Part shown: piece by piece, positions 7,383-14,624 of the stretch
Layout of the letters: every line of letters begins with the position of its first letter
Numbering within the stretch: position 1 is the stretch's first letter
Assembly (NCBI GenBank): GCA_903851415.1
Contig: CAINOE010000089.1
Span: 1-36,972, forward strand
Length of the DNA stretch: 36,972 nucleotides
DNA from: an uncultured Rhodopila sp.
GTDB lineage: Bacteria > Pseudomonadota > Alphaproteobacteria > Acetobacterales > Acetobacteraceae
Reading direction: 5' to 3'
The notes under the pieces: model-generated
Seen by the model: only the letters and a program-made list of their open reading frames with translations
Databases searched by the model: none
Told to the model about the DNA's origin: nothing
Made by a program: the position numbers and the translations under genes

Positions 7383-7822
7383 TCGAACCCAAGCGCCGGG
7401 CCATGATCTGCAAGCTGCACATCGCTCGCAAGGAGCTGGCGCTGGCCGAGGAGAGCTATCGCGCCATCCTGCTGCGGATCGCCAAGCGGGACAGCGCCCG
7501 CGATTGCACCGACGAACAGCTCGACGCGGTGCTGGCGGAGTTCCGCCGGCTCGGCTGGCGGCCGAAGAGCAAGCGGCCGAGCAGCGGCGTGCCGCATGTG
7601 CGGAAAATTCATGCGCTGTGGACGGCGATGCAGCCGCATCTCGCCGACGGCAGCGAAGCCGCGCTGCGGGCGTTCGTGCGGCGACAGACGAAGTCGAAGG
7701 TGAACCCGGAGGGCATCGGCAGCCCGGAATGGCTCGACGCCACCCAGGCGAACAAGGTGATCGAGGGGCTGAAGGCATGGGGCGAGCGGCTCGCCCGGGA
7801 GGCGGCGGATGCTCAGCCCTGA
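7379..7822 (+). CDS. gemA: GemA/gp16-like regulatory protein (DUF1018)
   Basis: A 147-residue protein. It shows the DUF1018 pattern: an N-terminal CKLHIARKELALAEESYRAILLRI helix, the DSARDCTDEQLDAVLAEFRRLGW segment, then IHALWTAMQPHLADGS, and a C-terminal WLDATQANKVIEGLKAWGER helix. Mu GemA (gp16) is an early protein reported to modulate host gene expression and DNA supercoiling. The ATG overlaps the stop of the tiny gene upstream, and the end overlaps the next gene by 14 bases. Confidence 0.88.
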   Translation: MIEPKRRAMICKLHIARKELALAEESYRAILLRIAKRDSARDCTDEQLDAVLAEFRRLGWRPKSKRPSSGVPHVRKIHALWTAMQPHLADGSEAALRAFVRRQTKSKVNPEGIGSPEWLDATQANKVIEGLKAWGERLAREAADAQP

Positions 7823-8051
7823 CGATCTGGCGCTGCTGCGCCGGCTGCCGGGCACCTCGGCGAACATCCCGATGCATCGGCCGAGCGTGCCCGCCGATGT
7901 CCTGCGCGACCTCGCACGGATCGAGGACCTTCGGTATCGCGGCCTGGTACGCGTCACGCGCACGTTCCCCGGCGATCGGAAGTTCAACGTCGCGGTGGCG
8001 CTGACCTCGGCTGGCGCCGTCGCCGTTGGCGAGGCCGGGAGGGCGGCATGA
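7809..8051 (+). CDS. Small hypothetical, possibly winged-helix protein
   Basis: An 80-residue protein overlapping the GemA-like gene by 14 bases. The sequence LSPDDLALLRRLPGTSANI, then VPADVLRDLARIEDLRYRGLVRV, and the strand-like FNVAVALTSAGAVAV would fit a small winged helix in which a helix-rich half precedes a two-strand wing. This is a pattern reading, not a recognised family. It is part of the early-to-middle operon. Confidence 0.65.
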   Translation: MLSPDDLALLRRLPGTSANIPMHRPSVPADVLRDLARIEDLRYRGLVRVTRTFPGDRKFNVAVALTSAGAVAVGEAGRAA

Positions 8052-8251
8052 GCAACTGCGCCGCCGCCGACTTCCTGGTGTTCGATCATGCGCTGCGGCT
8101 GCACGAGACGCTGACGCGCGACGGCTTCGTGCTGCAGGACCGCGCCCGCGTGCATGACCGCGCGCACCACCTCGCCGTGCAGCTCGTCTGGCGGCACGAG
8201 AGCACCCGCGACAGCGCCACGCTGTCGCTACGGGTGCGGCGGATGCCATGA
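8048..8251 (+). CDS. Small hypothetical protein
   Basis: A 67-residue protein, coupled on both sides by ATGA overlaps. It contains several histidines (FDHALRLHE, VHDRAHHLAVQL) and ends with a beta-like SATLSLRVRRMP. No metal-binding spacing typical of a known family is evident. Function unknown; it directly precedes the late activator. Confidence 0.6.
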   Translation: MSNCAAADFLVFDHALRLHETLTRDGFVLQDRARVHDRAHHLAVQLVWRHESTRDSATLSLRVRRMP

Positions 8252-8676
8252 GCGCGCCGCCGCTGTCCCTGACCGTCGCGGCGCCACAGCACCTGATCCG
8301 CCTGATCGGGGAAGAGGAAACGCTGGCGCTGGTCGAAAAGTTCGGTGGCACCCGCTTCTACGTCGCCCGCCAGGGCGGCGACATGGCCAACATGTTCTGC
8401 GAGGCGACGGCCGCCGCGCTGGCGGATGCCTTCGGCGGCGAATACCTGAAGGTGCCGACCGCGCGGCGCTGGCGCTGCGGGCTCTACAAGGCGCGCGGCC
8501 TGTCCTACGCCCAGATCGCGCGCAAGCTGGGTGCGACCGAAAGCTCGGTCTGGCGCTGGCTGCACGCCGCCGGCGAGACCGCGCAGCTCAGCCTGCCGCT
8601 GCCCACGGCCGGTGGCATGACGCCACCCCGCGCGCGCGCGGAAGATGCGGGCCTCGGCACGGGACAGATCAGATGA
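8248..8676 (+). CDS. Mor/C-family transcription activator
   Basis: A 142-residue protein. The N-terminal half (HLIRLIGEEETLALVEKFGG) is the helical dimerisation region. The segment with FGGEYLKVP, RRWRCGLYKARGLSYAQIARKLGATESSVWRWL at about 70-110 combines the Mor beta strand with a helix-turn-helix. Mor and C in Mu bind as dimers and activate middle and late promoters through RNA polymerase. Only one member is seen in this window, so it may do both jobs or act as C. It lies immediately before the lysis genes, as C does. The C-terminal 35 residues are low complexity and contain an alternating CG tract in the DNA. Confidence 0.85.
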   Translation: MSAPPLSLTVAAPQHLIRLIGEEETLALVEKFGGTRFYVARQGGDMANMFCEATAAALADAFGGEYLKVPTARRWRCGLYKARGLSYAQIARKLGATESSVWRWLHAAGETAQLSLPLPTAGGMTPPRARAEDAGLGTGQIR

Positions 8677-9218
8677 GCGACGCGGCTTCCGACGCGTTCG
8701 AGCGCGCCTTCGCGATCACCATCGGGCACGAGGGCGATGCCTGGGACCGCACCTATGGCGACCCCGGCAACTGGACCAAGGGCGCGGTCGGCTGCGGCGA
8801 GTTGAAGGGCAGCAAGTTCGGCATCTCGGCTGCGGTCTATTCCGACCTCGATATCCAGCACCTGACCAGCGACGACGCCAAGGCGATCTACCGCCGCGAC
8901 TACTGGGCGCGGGTGCAAGGCGAGGCGCTGCCGCCGCCGCTGGCGATCCTGGTGTTCGACGCCGCCGTCAACAACGGTCTTTCCCGCGCTGTCCGCTGGC
9001 TGCAGGCGGCCTGCGAGGTCGATGAGGACGGCGTGATCGGCCCGTCCACGCTGGCGGCGGTGAAGGCTCGGCGCGGCGTCGACATCTGTACCGAGTTCAT
9101 GGCGCTGCGGCTGACCTTCATGGCTGGCCTGCCGACCTGGCGGCTGTTCGGCTTGGGCTGGGCACGCCGGCTGTGCGCGCTGCCCTGGCAATCCCTGACA
9201 TTGACGGAGGCGAGCTGA
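8673..9218 (+). CDS. Endolysin, GH108-type N-acetylmuramidase
   Basis: A 181-residue peptidoglycan hydrolase. The N-terminal domain carries the catalytic glutamate E20 in the IGHEGD motif, followed by YGDPGNWTKG and KFGISAAVY, which are typical of glycosyl hydrolase family 108 (ZliS type). The C-terminal half contains the PG-binding-3 pattern DAAVNNGLSRAVRWLQ with DEDGVIGPSTLAAV. No signal peptide or anchor is present, so release should depend on the holin-like protein encoded next. The ATG at 8673 overlaps the end of the activator gene. Confidence 0.93.
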   Translation: MSDAASDAFERAFAITIGHEGDAWDRTYGDPGNWTKGAVGCGELKGSKFGISAAVYSDLDIQHLTSDDAKAIYRRDYWARVQGEALPPPLAILVFDAAVNNGLSRAVRWLQAACEVDEDGVIGPSTLAAVKARRGVDICTEFMALRLTFMAGLPTWRLFGLGWARRLCALPWQSLTLTEAS

Positions 9219-9772
9219 TGGGTGCCCTGATTCCTCTGGCGCTGACGCTGGCGCCCGAGATCGGCAAATGGCTGTTCGGCGACAAGGGCGAGCAGACGGC
9301 CGCCGCCGTGGCCCAGGTGGTGCAGACGGTCACCGGCACCACGGACGATGCCGCGGCCACGGCGGCGCTGGCCAAGAACCCGGACCTCGCCGCGCAGGTG
9401 CGGGTGCAGCTCGCGCAGCTTGCGGCGCAGGCCGAGCAGGCGGCGCGGCAGGCCGACCTGGAGGCGCTGAAGGCGCGGATCGGCGATGTGCAGAACGCCC
9501 GCCAGCAGACCATCGCGCTGGCGCAGGGCAAAAGCGCGGTGCAGTGGGCGGCGCCGATCGTCTCGGCCGTCGTGCTCGCCACCTTCGGGCTGGTGATGTG
9601 GGAGGCGCTGAACCACGCCTTCCCGCCGGGGTCTGAGACGATCCTGAACATGTTGCTCGGCACGCTGGCGGCGATGGCGACCAGCGTCGTCGGCTACTGG
9701 GTCGGCAGCAGCGCGGGGTCGGATCGCAAGACCGACCTGCTCTACAACTCGACGCCCGCGAACAAGCCGTGA
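9218..9772 (+). CDS. Holin-like membrane protein (GTA three-helix type)
   Basis: A 184-residue protein. An N-terminal hydrophobic stretch (ALIPLALTLAPEIGKWLFG) is followed by a long alanine- and glutamine-rich region with ALAKNPDLAAQVRVQLAQ and a helical QARQADLEALKARIGDVQNAR segment. Two membrane helices come near the C-terminus (VQWAAPIVSAVVLATFGLVMW and LLGTLAAMATSVVGYWVGS). This layout is that of the holin family found in gene transfer agents and alphaproteobacterial phages. It would form the inner-membrane lesion that releases the endolysin. The start follows a strong GGAGG site and overlaps the previous stop (TGATG). Confidence 0.82.
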   Translation: MGALIPLALTLAPEIGKWLFGDKGEQTAAAVAQVVQTVTGTTDDAAATAALAKNPDLAAQVRVQLAQLAAQAEQAARQADLEALKARIGDVQNARQQTIALAQGKSAVQWAAPIVSAVVLATFGLVMWEALNHAFPPGSETILNMLLGTLAAMATSVVGYWVGSSAGSDRKTDLLYNSTPANKP

Positions 9773-10116
9773 TCTCGATCGAGCAGATCGACTGGCAGAA
9801 ATGGGCAGCGCTGGCGGCGCTGCTGGGTGCCATCGGCAGCGTGCTGATGGTCTTCGTCCGCCGGTGGCTGCGCAGCGAATTCGCCAGCGCCCATTCGGTG
9901 GCGGCGGTGGAGCGGCGCGTCGGCACGCTGGAACAGTCGCATGATGCGTTGCCGGGCCAGGAGGATTTCCACAGCCTCGGCACGCGCGTGGCGCACCTGG
10001 AAACGGGCGGCGCGGTGCTGCAATCCTCGGTCAACGACATCCGCGAGAGCATCAAAGGCATCGGCCGCAACGTCGAGCTGCTGCTGCAACACGCGCTGCG
10101 AGGTGACGACGCATGA
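9769..10116 (+). CDS. DUF2730/Mu gp25-like membrane protein
   Basis: A 115-residue protein with a GTG start in GTGA overlap with the holin gene. One N-terminal membrane helix (WAALAALLGAIGSVLMVFV) is followed by RRWLRSEF and a coiled-coil-like heptad region (VAAVERRVGTLEQSHDAL, then RVAHLETGGAVLQSSVNDIRES). This is the DUF2730 layout found in Mu gp25 and its relatives. The topology, inner-membrane anchor plus periplasmic coiled coil, would also suit an inner-membrane spanin, but no outer-membrane lipoprotein partner is visible nearby. Confidence 0.8.
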   Translation: MISIEQIDWQKWAALAALLGAIGSVLMVFVRRWLRSEFASAHSVAAVERRVGTLEQSHDALPGQEDFHSLGTRVAHLETGGAVLQSSVNDIRESIKGIGRNVELLLQHALRGDDA

Positions 10117-10418
10117 GCATGGCCGACATCCTGGCCGGCGATCAGCGCCTGGTGATCCTGCGCGCGCTGACCGAAGTGCCAGGCTATAGCCTGAACGAGG
10201 CGGTGCTGAAGACCGGCGTGCAGCATTTCGGCCACCGGATCGGCCAGGACATGGTGCGCGCGCACCTGGAATACCTCGCCCGCCACGGCCTGCTGGCGGT
10301 GGAGAAAATCAAGGCGGAGCGCGGCGAGCTGTGGGTGGCGACGCTGACGGCGCTGGGGGAGGACGTGGCGGCCGGCAACGCCACCCATATCGGCGTGGCG
10401 CGCCGGGGGGCCGACTGA
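10113..10418 (+). CDS. VpaChn25_0724-like phage protein (gp26 position)
   Basis: A 101-residue protein with a winged-helix pattern: QRLVILRALTEVPGYSLNEAVLKTGV, RIGQDMVRAHLEYLARHGLLAVEKI, and a strand ELWVATLTALGEDVA. It fits the small phage protein family often labelled VpaChn25_0724, which lies next to the small terminase gene in Mu-like phages, in the position of Mu gp26. DNA binding in packaging is likely but unproven. The start has GAGGTGA and an ATGA overlap. Confidence 0.8.
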   Translation: MSMADILAGDQRLVILRALTEVPGYSLNEAVLKTGVQHFGHRIGQDMVRAHLEYLARHGLLAVEKIKAERGELWVATLTALGEDVAAGNATHIGVARRGAD

Positions 10419-10993
10419 TGAGCCGCCCGTCCAGCGTGGACAAGCTGCCGGAGGAAGTGCGCGCCGAGATCGGCCGGCTGCGCGGCATGGGCTGGACCAT
10501 CGACCAGATACTCGAAAAGCTGCGCGAGCTGCTGGACAGCGCCCCCAGCCGCTCCGCCCTCGGCCGGCACATCGCCGGCATGGACAAGCTCGGCGAGCGG
10601 ATGCGCCGGTCCCGCCAGGTCGCCGAGGCGCTGGTGCGCGAGCTGGGCGACGCGCCGGAGAGCCGCGCGGCGCGGCTGAACATCGAGCTGCTGCACGGCG
10701 CCGTCATGGACCTGTTCATGAAGGCCGGCGACGGCGAGCCGGTGGACGGCGACGGCGCGGCGGCGCTCGCCGGCAACCCCGAGGGCGTGATGATGCTGGC
10801 CAAGGCGCTGGATCACCTCAGCAAGGCCAGCAAGACCAACGTCGATTTCATCCGGCTCGCCGAGGAACGCGCGGCGACGCGGGCGAAGAAAGAGGCCGCC
10901 GTCGCGGTCGAGGCCGTCGCCCGCGAGCGCGGCATTTCCGGCGAGACGCTGGAGGCGATCAAGGCGGGGATTTTCGGGGTGCGGGCGGCGTAG
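10418..10993 (+). CDS. Small terminase subunit, Mu gp27-like (DUF3486)
   Basis: A 191-residue protein. The N-terminal helix-turn-helix (SSVDKLPEEVRAEIGRLRGMGWTIDQILEKL) and the SRSALGRHIAGMDKLGERMR segment are the DUF3486 signature. The C-terminal half is a long charged coiled coil (FIRLAEERAATRAKKEAAVAV). The family is taken to be the DNA-recognition subunit that starts packaging at the phage left end. The start overlaps the gene before it (TGATG). In Mu the large terminase follows directly; here two zinc-ribbon genes stand between. Confidence 0.9.
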   Translation: MSRPSSVDKLPEEVRAEIGRLRGMGWTIDQILEKLRELLDSAPSRSALGRHIAGMDKLGERMRRSRQVAEALVRELGDAPESRAARLNIELLHGAVMDLFMKAGDGEPVDGDGAAALAGNPEGVMMLAKALDHLSKASKTNVDFIRLAEERAATRAKKEAAVAVEAVARERGISGETLEAIKAGIFGVRAA

Positions 10994-11011
10994 GCGAAGA
11001 AAAGGGTTATC

Positions 11012-11038
11012 CGCAGATGACGCAGACAACGCAGATGG
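11012..11038 (+). repeat. Three 9-base tandem repeats at a gene start
   Basis: Three consecutive 9-base units begin with CGCAGA: CGCAGATGA, CGCAGACAA and CGCAGATGG. They cover the start codon of the next gene and encode the repeated N-terminus MTQTTQMAQ. The arrangement looks like local duplication by slippage. Confidence 0.6.
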
Positions 11039-11265
11039 CTCAGACTTGTCCGCATTGCGGATCGCCTTTGAACCACGGATTGCAGTGCCCGCGCATCGCG
11101 GCCGTCGAATACTTCACGGACGGCATGATTAAGCGGGTCGAATACCACCGACCGTTCGTGGCGGCAGCGGCCCCGCCGGTCTTTCCCACCTACAACCTGC
11201 CGCCGTTCGGCCCGCAGCCGGGCACCACCTTTATCCCGCTCCAGCCGGCGACACCGGCGCGATGA
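11017..11265 (+). CDS. Small cysteine-containing protein between terminase genes
   Basis: An 82-residue protein with half of a zinc ribbon near the N-terminus: C11-P-H-C14-G, with C24 further on. Only three of the usual four ligands are obvious; H19 could be a fourth. The C-terminal half is rich in proline and aromatic residues (PPVFPTYNLPPFGPQPG). An AAGGG site lies before the ATG at 11017; a second ATG at 11035 would remove the repeated N-terminus. Codon choice is less G/C-biased than in flanking terminase genes. Not a Mu core gene, probably an accessory gain. Confidence 0.6.
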   Translation: MTQTTQMAQTCPHCGSPLNHGLQCPRIAAVEYFTDGMIKRVEYHRPFVAAAAPPVFPTYNLPPFGPQPGTTFIPLQPATPAR

Positions 11266-11714
11266 CGCGGGAGGATGCCCGAATGGGCGACCAGCAGGCC
11301 GCGCTTCGCGAAGCCTTGATTCGCGCGCGAGCGGCACTCGTGACCTGCGCGAATGAGTGGCCAGAAGAGCCTTTCAGTCCGGCGCGCAAGCTGGTCCTGC
11401 AAAGAAGAATTCACGATTGCAACGCGGCGCTTGGTGAGGTGCCCGAGCGGAGTTGCCCGCGTTGCGGCCGGGCTTTCGATCCGAGGGCTGTGTATCCGCG
11501 TCACGAGGCCGATCGGACCCCACTGCGCGCGGCACTGGTCGGGCTGATCCAATCCGTTCACGGCGGCGACAATCCATCGAAAGAAGGCGAAGCGTTCGAG
11601 GCCGCGTGCATGGAGGCCGGCATCGACCGGTGCCGGAAGTGCGGATTGTTCGAGGGGGACAGAAGGCTTCAGGACGCCTGTGGAATCGAGGATGGCGACG
11701 AGGCGGTGGCGTGA
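11262..11714 (+). CDS. Split zinc-ribbon protein between terminase genes
   Basis: A 150-residue protein with two CxxC knuckles, C65-P-R-C68 and C124-R-K-C127, spaced as a large zinc ribbon with an insertion. The N-terminal part is helical (ALREALIRARAALVTCANEW) and the region before the second knuckle includes EGEAFEAACMEAGID. The start is ATGA-coupled; an in-frame ATG at 11283 has a better GGGAGG site and may be used instead. Codon usage is again less GC-rich than around it. It could bind DNA or a host protein. No family is recognised. Confidence 0.6.
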   Translation: MTREDARMGDQQAALREALIRARAALVTCANEWPEEPFSPARKLVLQRRIHDCNAALGEVPERSCPRCGRAFDPRAVYPRHEADRTPLRAALVGLIQSVHGGDNPSKEGEAFEAACMEAGIDRCRKCGLFEGDRRLQDACGIEDGDEAVA

Positions 11715-13276
11715 CGCCCCTCCCCGACGTCTTCCTCCCCTATCAGCAGCGCTTCTGGCAGTGCGTGGATACCCATGCGCTGTCGGTGCATGAGAAGTCG
11801 CGGCGCACCGGGTTCACCTGGACGGCGGCGGCGCTGTCCACGCTGACGGCGGCGGCGGGGCGCGAGGCCGGGGGGATGCCGGTCTATTACATGGGCTATT
11901 CGGCCGACATGGGCCGCGAGTTCATCGGCTATGTCGGCGAGTGGGCGCGGGCGTTCCAGGTGGCGGCCTCGGAGATGGAGGAATTCGTCTTCGCCGATCC
12001 TGAGCGGCCGGAGAAGAGCCTCGGCGCGTTCCGGGTGAAGTTTGCCAGCGGGTTCGAGGTGGTCGGCCTGCCCTCGGTCGCGCGCGCGCTGCGCGGCAAG
12101 CAAGGGCTGGTGATCCTCGACGAAGCCGCCTTCATGGACGATCTCGAAGGCGTGCTGAAGGCGGCCCTCGCGCTGCTGATGTGGGGCGGCAAGGTGGTGG
12201 TGATCTCCACCCACAACGGCGAGGAAAACGCCTTCAACGGCCTGATCACCGACATCCGCGCCGGCCGCCAGGCCAATGCCGGGCTGACGCGGATCACCTT
12301 CGACGACGCCTGCGCGGAAGGGCTGGCGCGGCGCATCTTTTTGAAGCTCGGCCGGCCGTGGTCGCCGGAGGCGGAGGCCGCGTGGATCGCCGAGATCAAG
12401 GCCACCTACCGCGACAACGCCGACGAGGAACTGGGCGTGATCCCCAACCCGACCAGCGGCGTCTATCTGCCCGGCCCGCTGATCGAGGCGCGCAGCGTTC
12501 CCGATGTCCCGGTGATCCGCTGGGCGGCGCCGCCGGGCTTCACGATGTGGGCGGCGCATCTGCGCGAGGCGGAGGTGCGGCGGTTCTGCGAGGCGGAACT
12601 CGCACCGATCATGAAATCATTAAATCAGGAAGAGGCGCATGTCTTCGGCAGCGACTTCGCCCGCGTGCGCGACCTGACGGTCGATTGGTTCCTGGCGATC
12701 GGCCGCGACCTGGTGCGCCGCACGGTGCTGGTGCTGGAGCTGCGCCAGGTGCCGCACGAGCAGCAGTTGCAGTTCCTGAAATTCATCTGCGAGCGGTTGC
12801 CGCGCCTGCGCGCCGGCAAGCTCGACGCCACCGGCAACGGCAGCTTCGTCGCCGAGGCGATGATGCAGGCGTTCGGCGAGATGATCGAGCCGGTGATGAT
12901 GTCCGAGCCCTGGTATCGCGAGCACATGCCGCCCTGGAAGGCGGCGATCGAGGACGCGATGCTGACGCTGCCGCGCGACGCCGAGGTGCTCGACGATCTG
13001 CGCATGGTCAAGCTGGTGCGTGGCGTGGCGCGCATCCCTGACCGCCGGCGCAACGACGATGGCGCGCAGCGGCACGGGGATGCCGCAATCGCCAGCGTGC
13101 TCGCCTACGCCGCCAGCCGGGCCGAGTTCGAGGCGTTCGGCTACGAGGCCGCGCCGCCCGCGCATCTGCGCCCGCCGCAGCCGACCCGCTGGCGCAACCG
13201 GCGGGACGATTTCGACGACGAGGACAAGCCGGCCGGCGGCGGCTGGATGCCGTCCTTGAGGGGAACAGCATGGTGA
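11711..13276 (+). CDS. Large terminase subunit, Mu gp28-like
   Basis: A 521-residue packaging motor. The ATPase half has a deviant Walker A, K29-SRRTGFTW, and Walker B VILDEAAF with D137 and E138, followed by a coupling-like segment VVVISTHNGEEN. The nuclease half has an RNase H-like set of acidic residues: D315 in FGSDFAR, D372 in LDATGNG and D457 in RHGDAAIA. It cuts the concatenated or integrated DNA and drives headful packaging. The start is GTG at 11711 in GTGA overlap. A short AT-rich patch with unusual codons (about 12610-12632) lies at the junction of the two halves. Confidence 0.95.
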   Translation: MTPLPDVFLPYQQRFWQCVDTHALSVHEKSRRTGFTWTAAALSTLTAAAGREAGGMPVYYMGYSADMGREFIGYVGEWARAFQVAASEMEEFVFADPERPEKSLGAFRVKFASGFEVVGLPSVARALRGKQGLVILDEAAFMDDLEGVLKAALALLMWGGKVVVISTHNGEENAFNGLITDIRAGRQANAGLTRITFDDACAEGLARRIFLKLGRPWSPEAEAAWIAEIKATYRDNADEELGVIPNPTSGVYLPGPLIEARSVPDVPVIRWAAPPGFTMWAAHLREAEVRRFCEAELAPIMKSLNQEEAHVFGSDFARVRDLTVDWFLAIGRDLVRRTVLVLELRQVPHEQQLQFLKFICERLPRLRAGKLDATGNGSFVAEAMMQAFGEMIEPVMMSEPWYREHMPPWKAAIEDAMLTLPRDAEVLDDLRMVKLVRGVARIPDRRRNDDGAQRHGDAAIASVLAYAASRAEFEAFGYEAAPPAHLRPPQPTRWRNRRDDFDDEDKPAGGGWMPSLRGTAW

Positions 13277-13280
13277 ACGA

Positions 13281-13481
13281 TCACGCCGGCGCCTTGGAAG
13301 CCGCCGCCAGCTTCCGCCGCGCCTGCCATTCGGCGAGGCTGTCGGCGAGCACGTCGGTCGCCCCGGGAGAGAAGCGCAGCGCCAACGGGCGCTCGTTCCA
13401 GGTCACTTCCAGGACCAGGCCGGCATCCTCCGGCAGTGCCAGCATCATCGGCAAATCCACCCAGAGCGCGGCATGCGACAT
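13281..13481 (-). CDS. Small minus-strand protein inside the late region
   Basis: A 66-residue protein on the minus strand, ending four bases from the terminase stop. A strong GGGAGG site precedes the ATG at 13481. The sequence is protein-like: SHAALWVDLPMMLALPEDAG, then LVLEVTWNERPLALRF, then a terminal helix DVLADSLAEWQARRKLAA, which suggests a small beta-alpha fold. Its start codon overlaps the start of the rightward gene on the other strand within CATG. It needs its own leftward promoter inside the neighbouring gene. Not a Mu core gene; function unknown. Confidence 0.65.
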   Translation of the reverse strand: MSHAALWVDLPMMLALPEDAGLVLEVTWNERPLALRFSPGATDVLADSLAEWQARRKLAAASKAPA

Positions 13482-13962
13482 GGCATCCTCCCATCGTTCA
13501 CAAGCCAACATTATCTCGATAACGGTGGCCGCGCTGCTCACAATCGCCGTTATCGCGGCGCGCGTCCCCTCCGCCCTCGCCGCGCCACCGCCGGAAGGCA
13601 GCGAGGACTGGAAGATCATGGCGCCATTCAAGGACTGGATACGGGACCAGAAACAGCCCGCCGGCTCGGGCGGGAGCTGCTGCGACTGGTCGGATGGGCG
13701 CCCGGTCGAGGCGGAGATCAGGGGCCAGCACTGGTGGGCGCACGTGACGCCGGCGCACTGGCCCGGCATCGCCGACCGCTGGATCGAAATCCCCGACGAG
13801 CGGGTGAACAAGGGCCGCAATCCGATAGGGCTCCCGATCCTGTGGCTGGCGGTGCCGCATGAGTGGATCGGTGGCCGCGCCTACATGAGTCCGATGGAAG
13901 GGCCGGTCGACAACAGCCGCCCGCCGTTCGTCTACTGCTTCTACCCGCCGGACGGCACATGA
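13480..13962 (+). CDS. Secreted protein with signal peptide, accessory
   Basis: A 160-residue protein. Residues 1-35 form a signal peptide: a short n-region with HR, the hydrophobic core IISITVAALLTIAVIAA and a cleavage-like SALAA. The mature part has a CC pair (SCCDWSDGRPVEAEI), then WWAHVTPAHW, a WIEIPDERV segment and a second cysteine near the end (YCFYPPDG). Secreted proteins with the pattern FKDW...CC...D-RPVE...VP-E-V are common in Alphaproteobacteria and in their phages, with no known function. In a phage it could alter the cell envelope, for example against superinfection (inference). The start lacks a good ribosome site, so its exact position is uncertain. Confidence 0.75.
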   Translation: MASSHRSQANIISITVAALLTIAVIAARVPSALAAPPPEGSEDWKIMAPFKDWIRDQKQPAGSGGSCCDWSDGRPVEAEIRGQHWWAHVTPAHWPGIADRWIEIPDERVNKGRNPIGLPILWLAVPHEWIGGRAYMSPMEGPVDNSRPPFVYCFYPPDGT

Positions 13963-14141
13963 GCCGCACCCGCGACATCGTCGAGATCGCCGGCGAGGTG
14001 CTGGAGGAGCGCGAGCGCGCGTTCCGCTTCCACGACGGCGCCGTCACCGTCTGGCTGCCGAAGTCGCAGTGCGAGTGGGACGCGGGTGCGAAGGTCATGC
14101 ACGTGCCGGAGTGGCTGGCATCCGAAAAGGGGCTGATCTGA
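13959..14141 (+). CDS. Small hypothetical protein
   Basis: A 60-residue protein coupled to the secreted-protein gene by ATGA and to the next gene by TGATG. It appears to be a small beta-rich domain: DIVEIAGEVLEERERAFRF, HDGAVTVWLPKSQCEWD, then AKVMHVPEWLASEKGL. Proteins of this kind, with a W-L-P-K-S pattern, occur in phages as single-domain proteins of unknown role. I cannot assign a function. Confidence 0.7.
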   Translation: MSRTRDIVEIAGEVLEERERAFRFHDGAVTVWLPKSQCEWDAGAKVMHVPEWLASEKGLI

Positions 14142-14437
14142 TGGTCGAGGTCACGGCCGAGGACCGCGCGCGGATGCGCAAGGCGCAGGACAAGGCGCTC
14201 GGCGTGGTGATGAACGCGCTGGTGCTGATCCCGATCCCGTTCTGGGGGAAGGACAAGGATTTCATCGGCTATGTCTGCCGCATGCAGCCCGACATGCTGA
14301 GCGAGCGGCAGCGCGAGCACGTCACCCGCGTCGCCTGGCGCCTGCGCCGCTACCTGCCGGCGCACCTGGCACCGAAATGCAACCCCGAAGACCCGATCGT
14401 CCGCGAAATGGACCGGAAAGGCGAAGTGCATGTCTGA
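14141..14437 (+). CDS. Small hypothetical protein
   Basis: A 98-residue protein, coupled by TGATG to the gene before it and with an AAGGGG site. It is basic and helical: TAEDRARMRKAQDKALGVVMNALVLI, a Pro/Trp turn (PIPFWGKDKDFIGYV), and a C-terminal helix with SERQREHVTRVAWRLRRYLP. No motif is recognised. It belongs to the accessory cluster between terminase and portal. Confidence 0.68.
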   Translation: MVEVTAEDRARMRKAQDKALGVVMNALVLIPIPFWGKDKDFIGYVCRMQPDMLSERQREHVTRVAWRLRRYLPAHLAPKCNPEDPIVREMDRKGEVHV

Positions 14438-14624
14438 AGCTACGTCCAAATGCAACTTGACGCACGGCGACAACGACGTGTGGTTTGCATCATCAGAACT
14501 TCGGTTTGTCGAACATGCGGTCGGCACCGGGCACTATCGGCGCATCCTCCAGCAGAAATGGCTCAAGAATTACGGTGAAGACCATGAATGGCGCGACGTG
14601 CCGCTGGTGAAGCTCGATGGCTGA
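14430..14624 (+). CDS. Small hypothetical protein, atypical composition
   Basis: A 64-residue protein that overlaps the previous gene by eight bases and the portal gene by eight bases. A GGAAAGG site precedes the start. Its DNA is visibly less GC-rich than its neighbours (for example the part encoding DVWFASSELRFVEHA and LQQKWLKNYGEDHEW), which suggests separate acquisition. The product is polar with many aromatic residues. Function unknown. Confidence 0.65.
   Translation: MSEATSKCNLTHGDNDVWFASSELRFVEHAVGTGHYRRILQQKWLKNYGEDHEWRDVPLVKLDG

Noticed and set aside
9206..9221. A 16-base GGAGGCGAGCTGATGG shared exactly with 22130-22145
   Set aside because: Both copies are the end of one gene (Glu-Ala-Ser-stop) fused with a strong ribosome site and ATG of the next; coincidence under similar constraints is enough.
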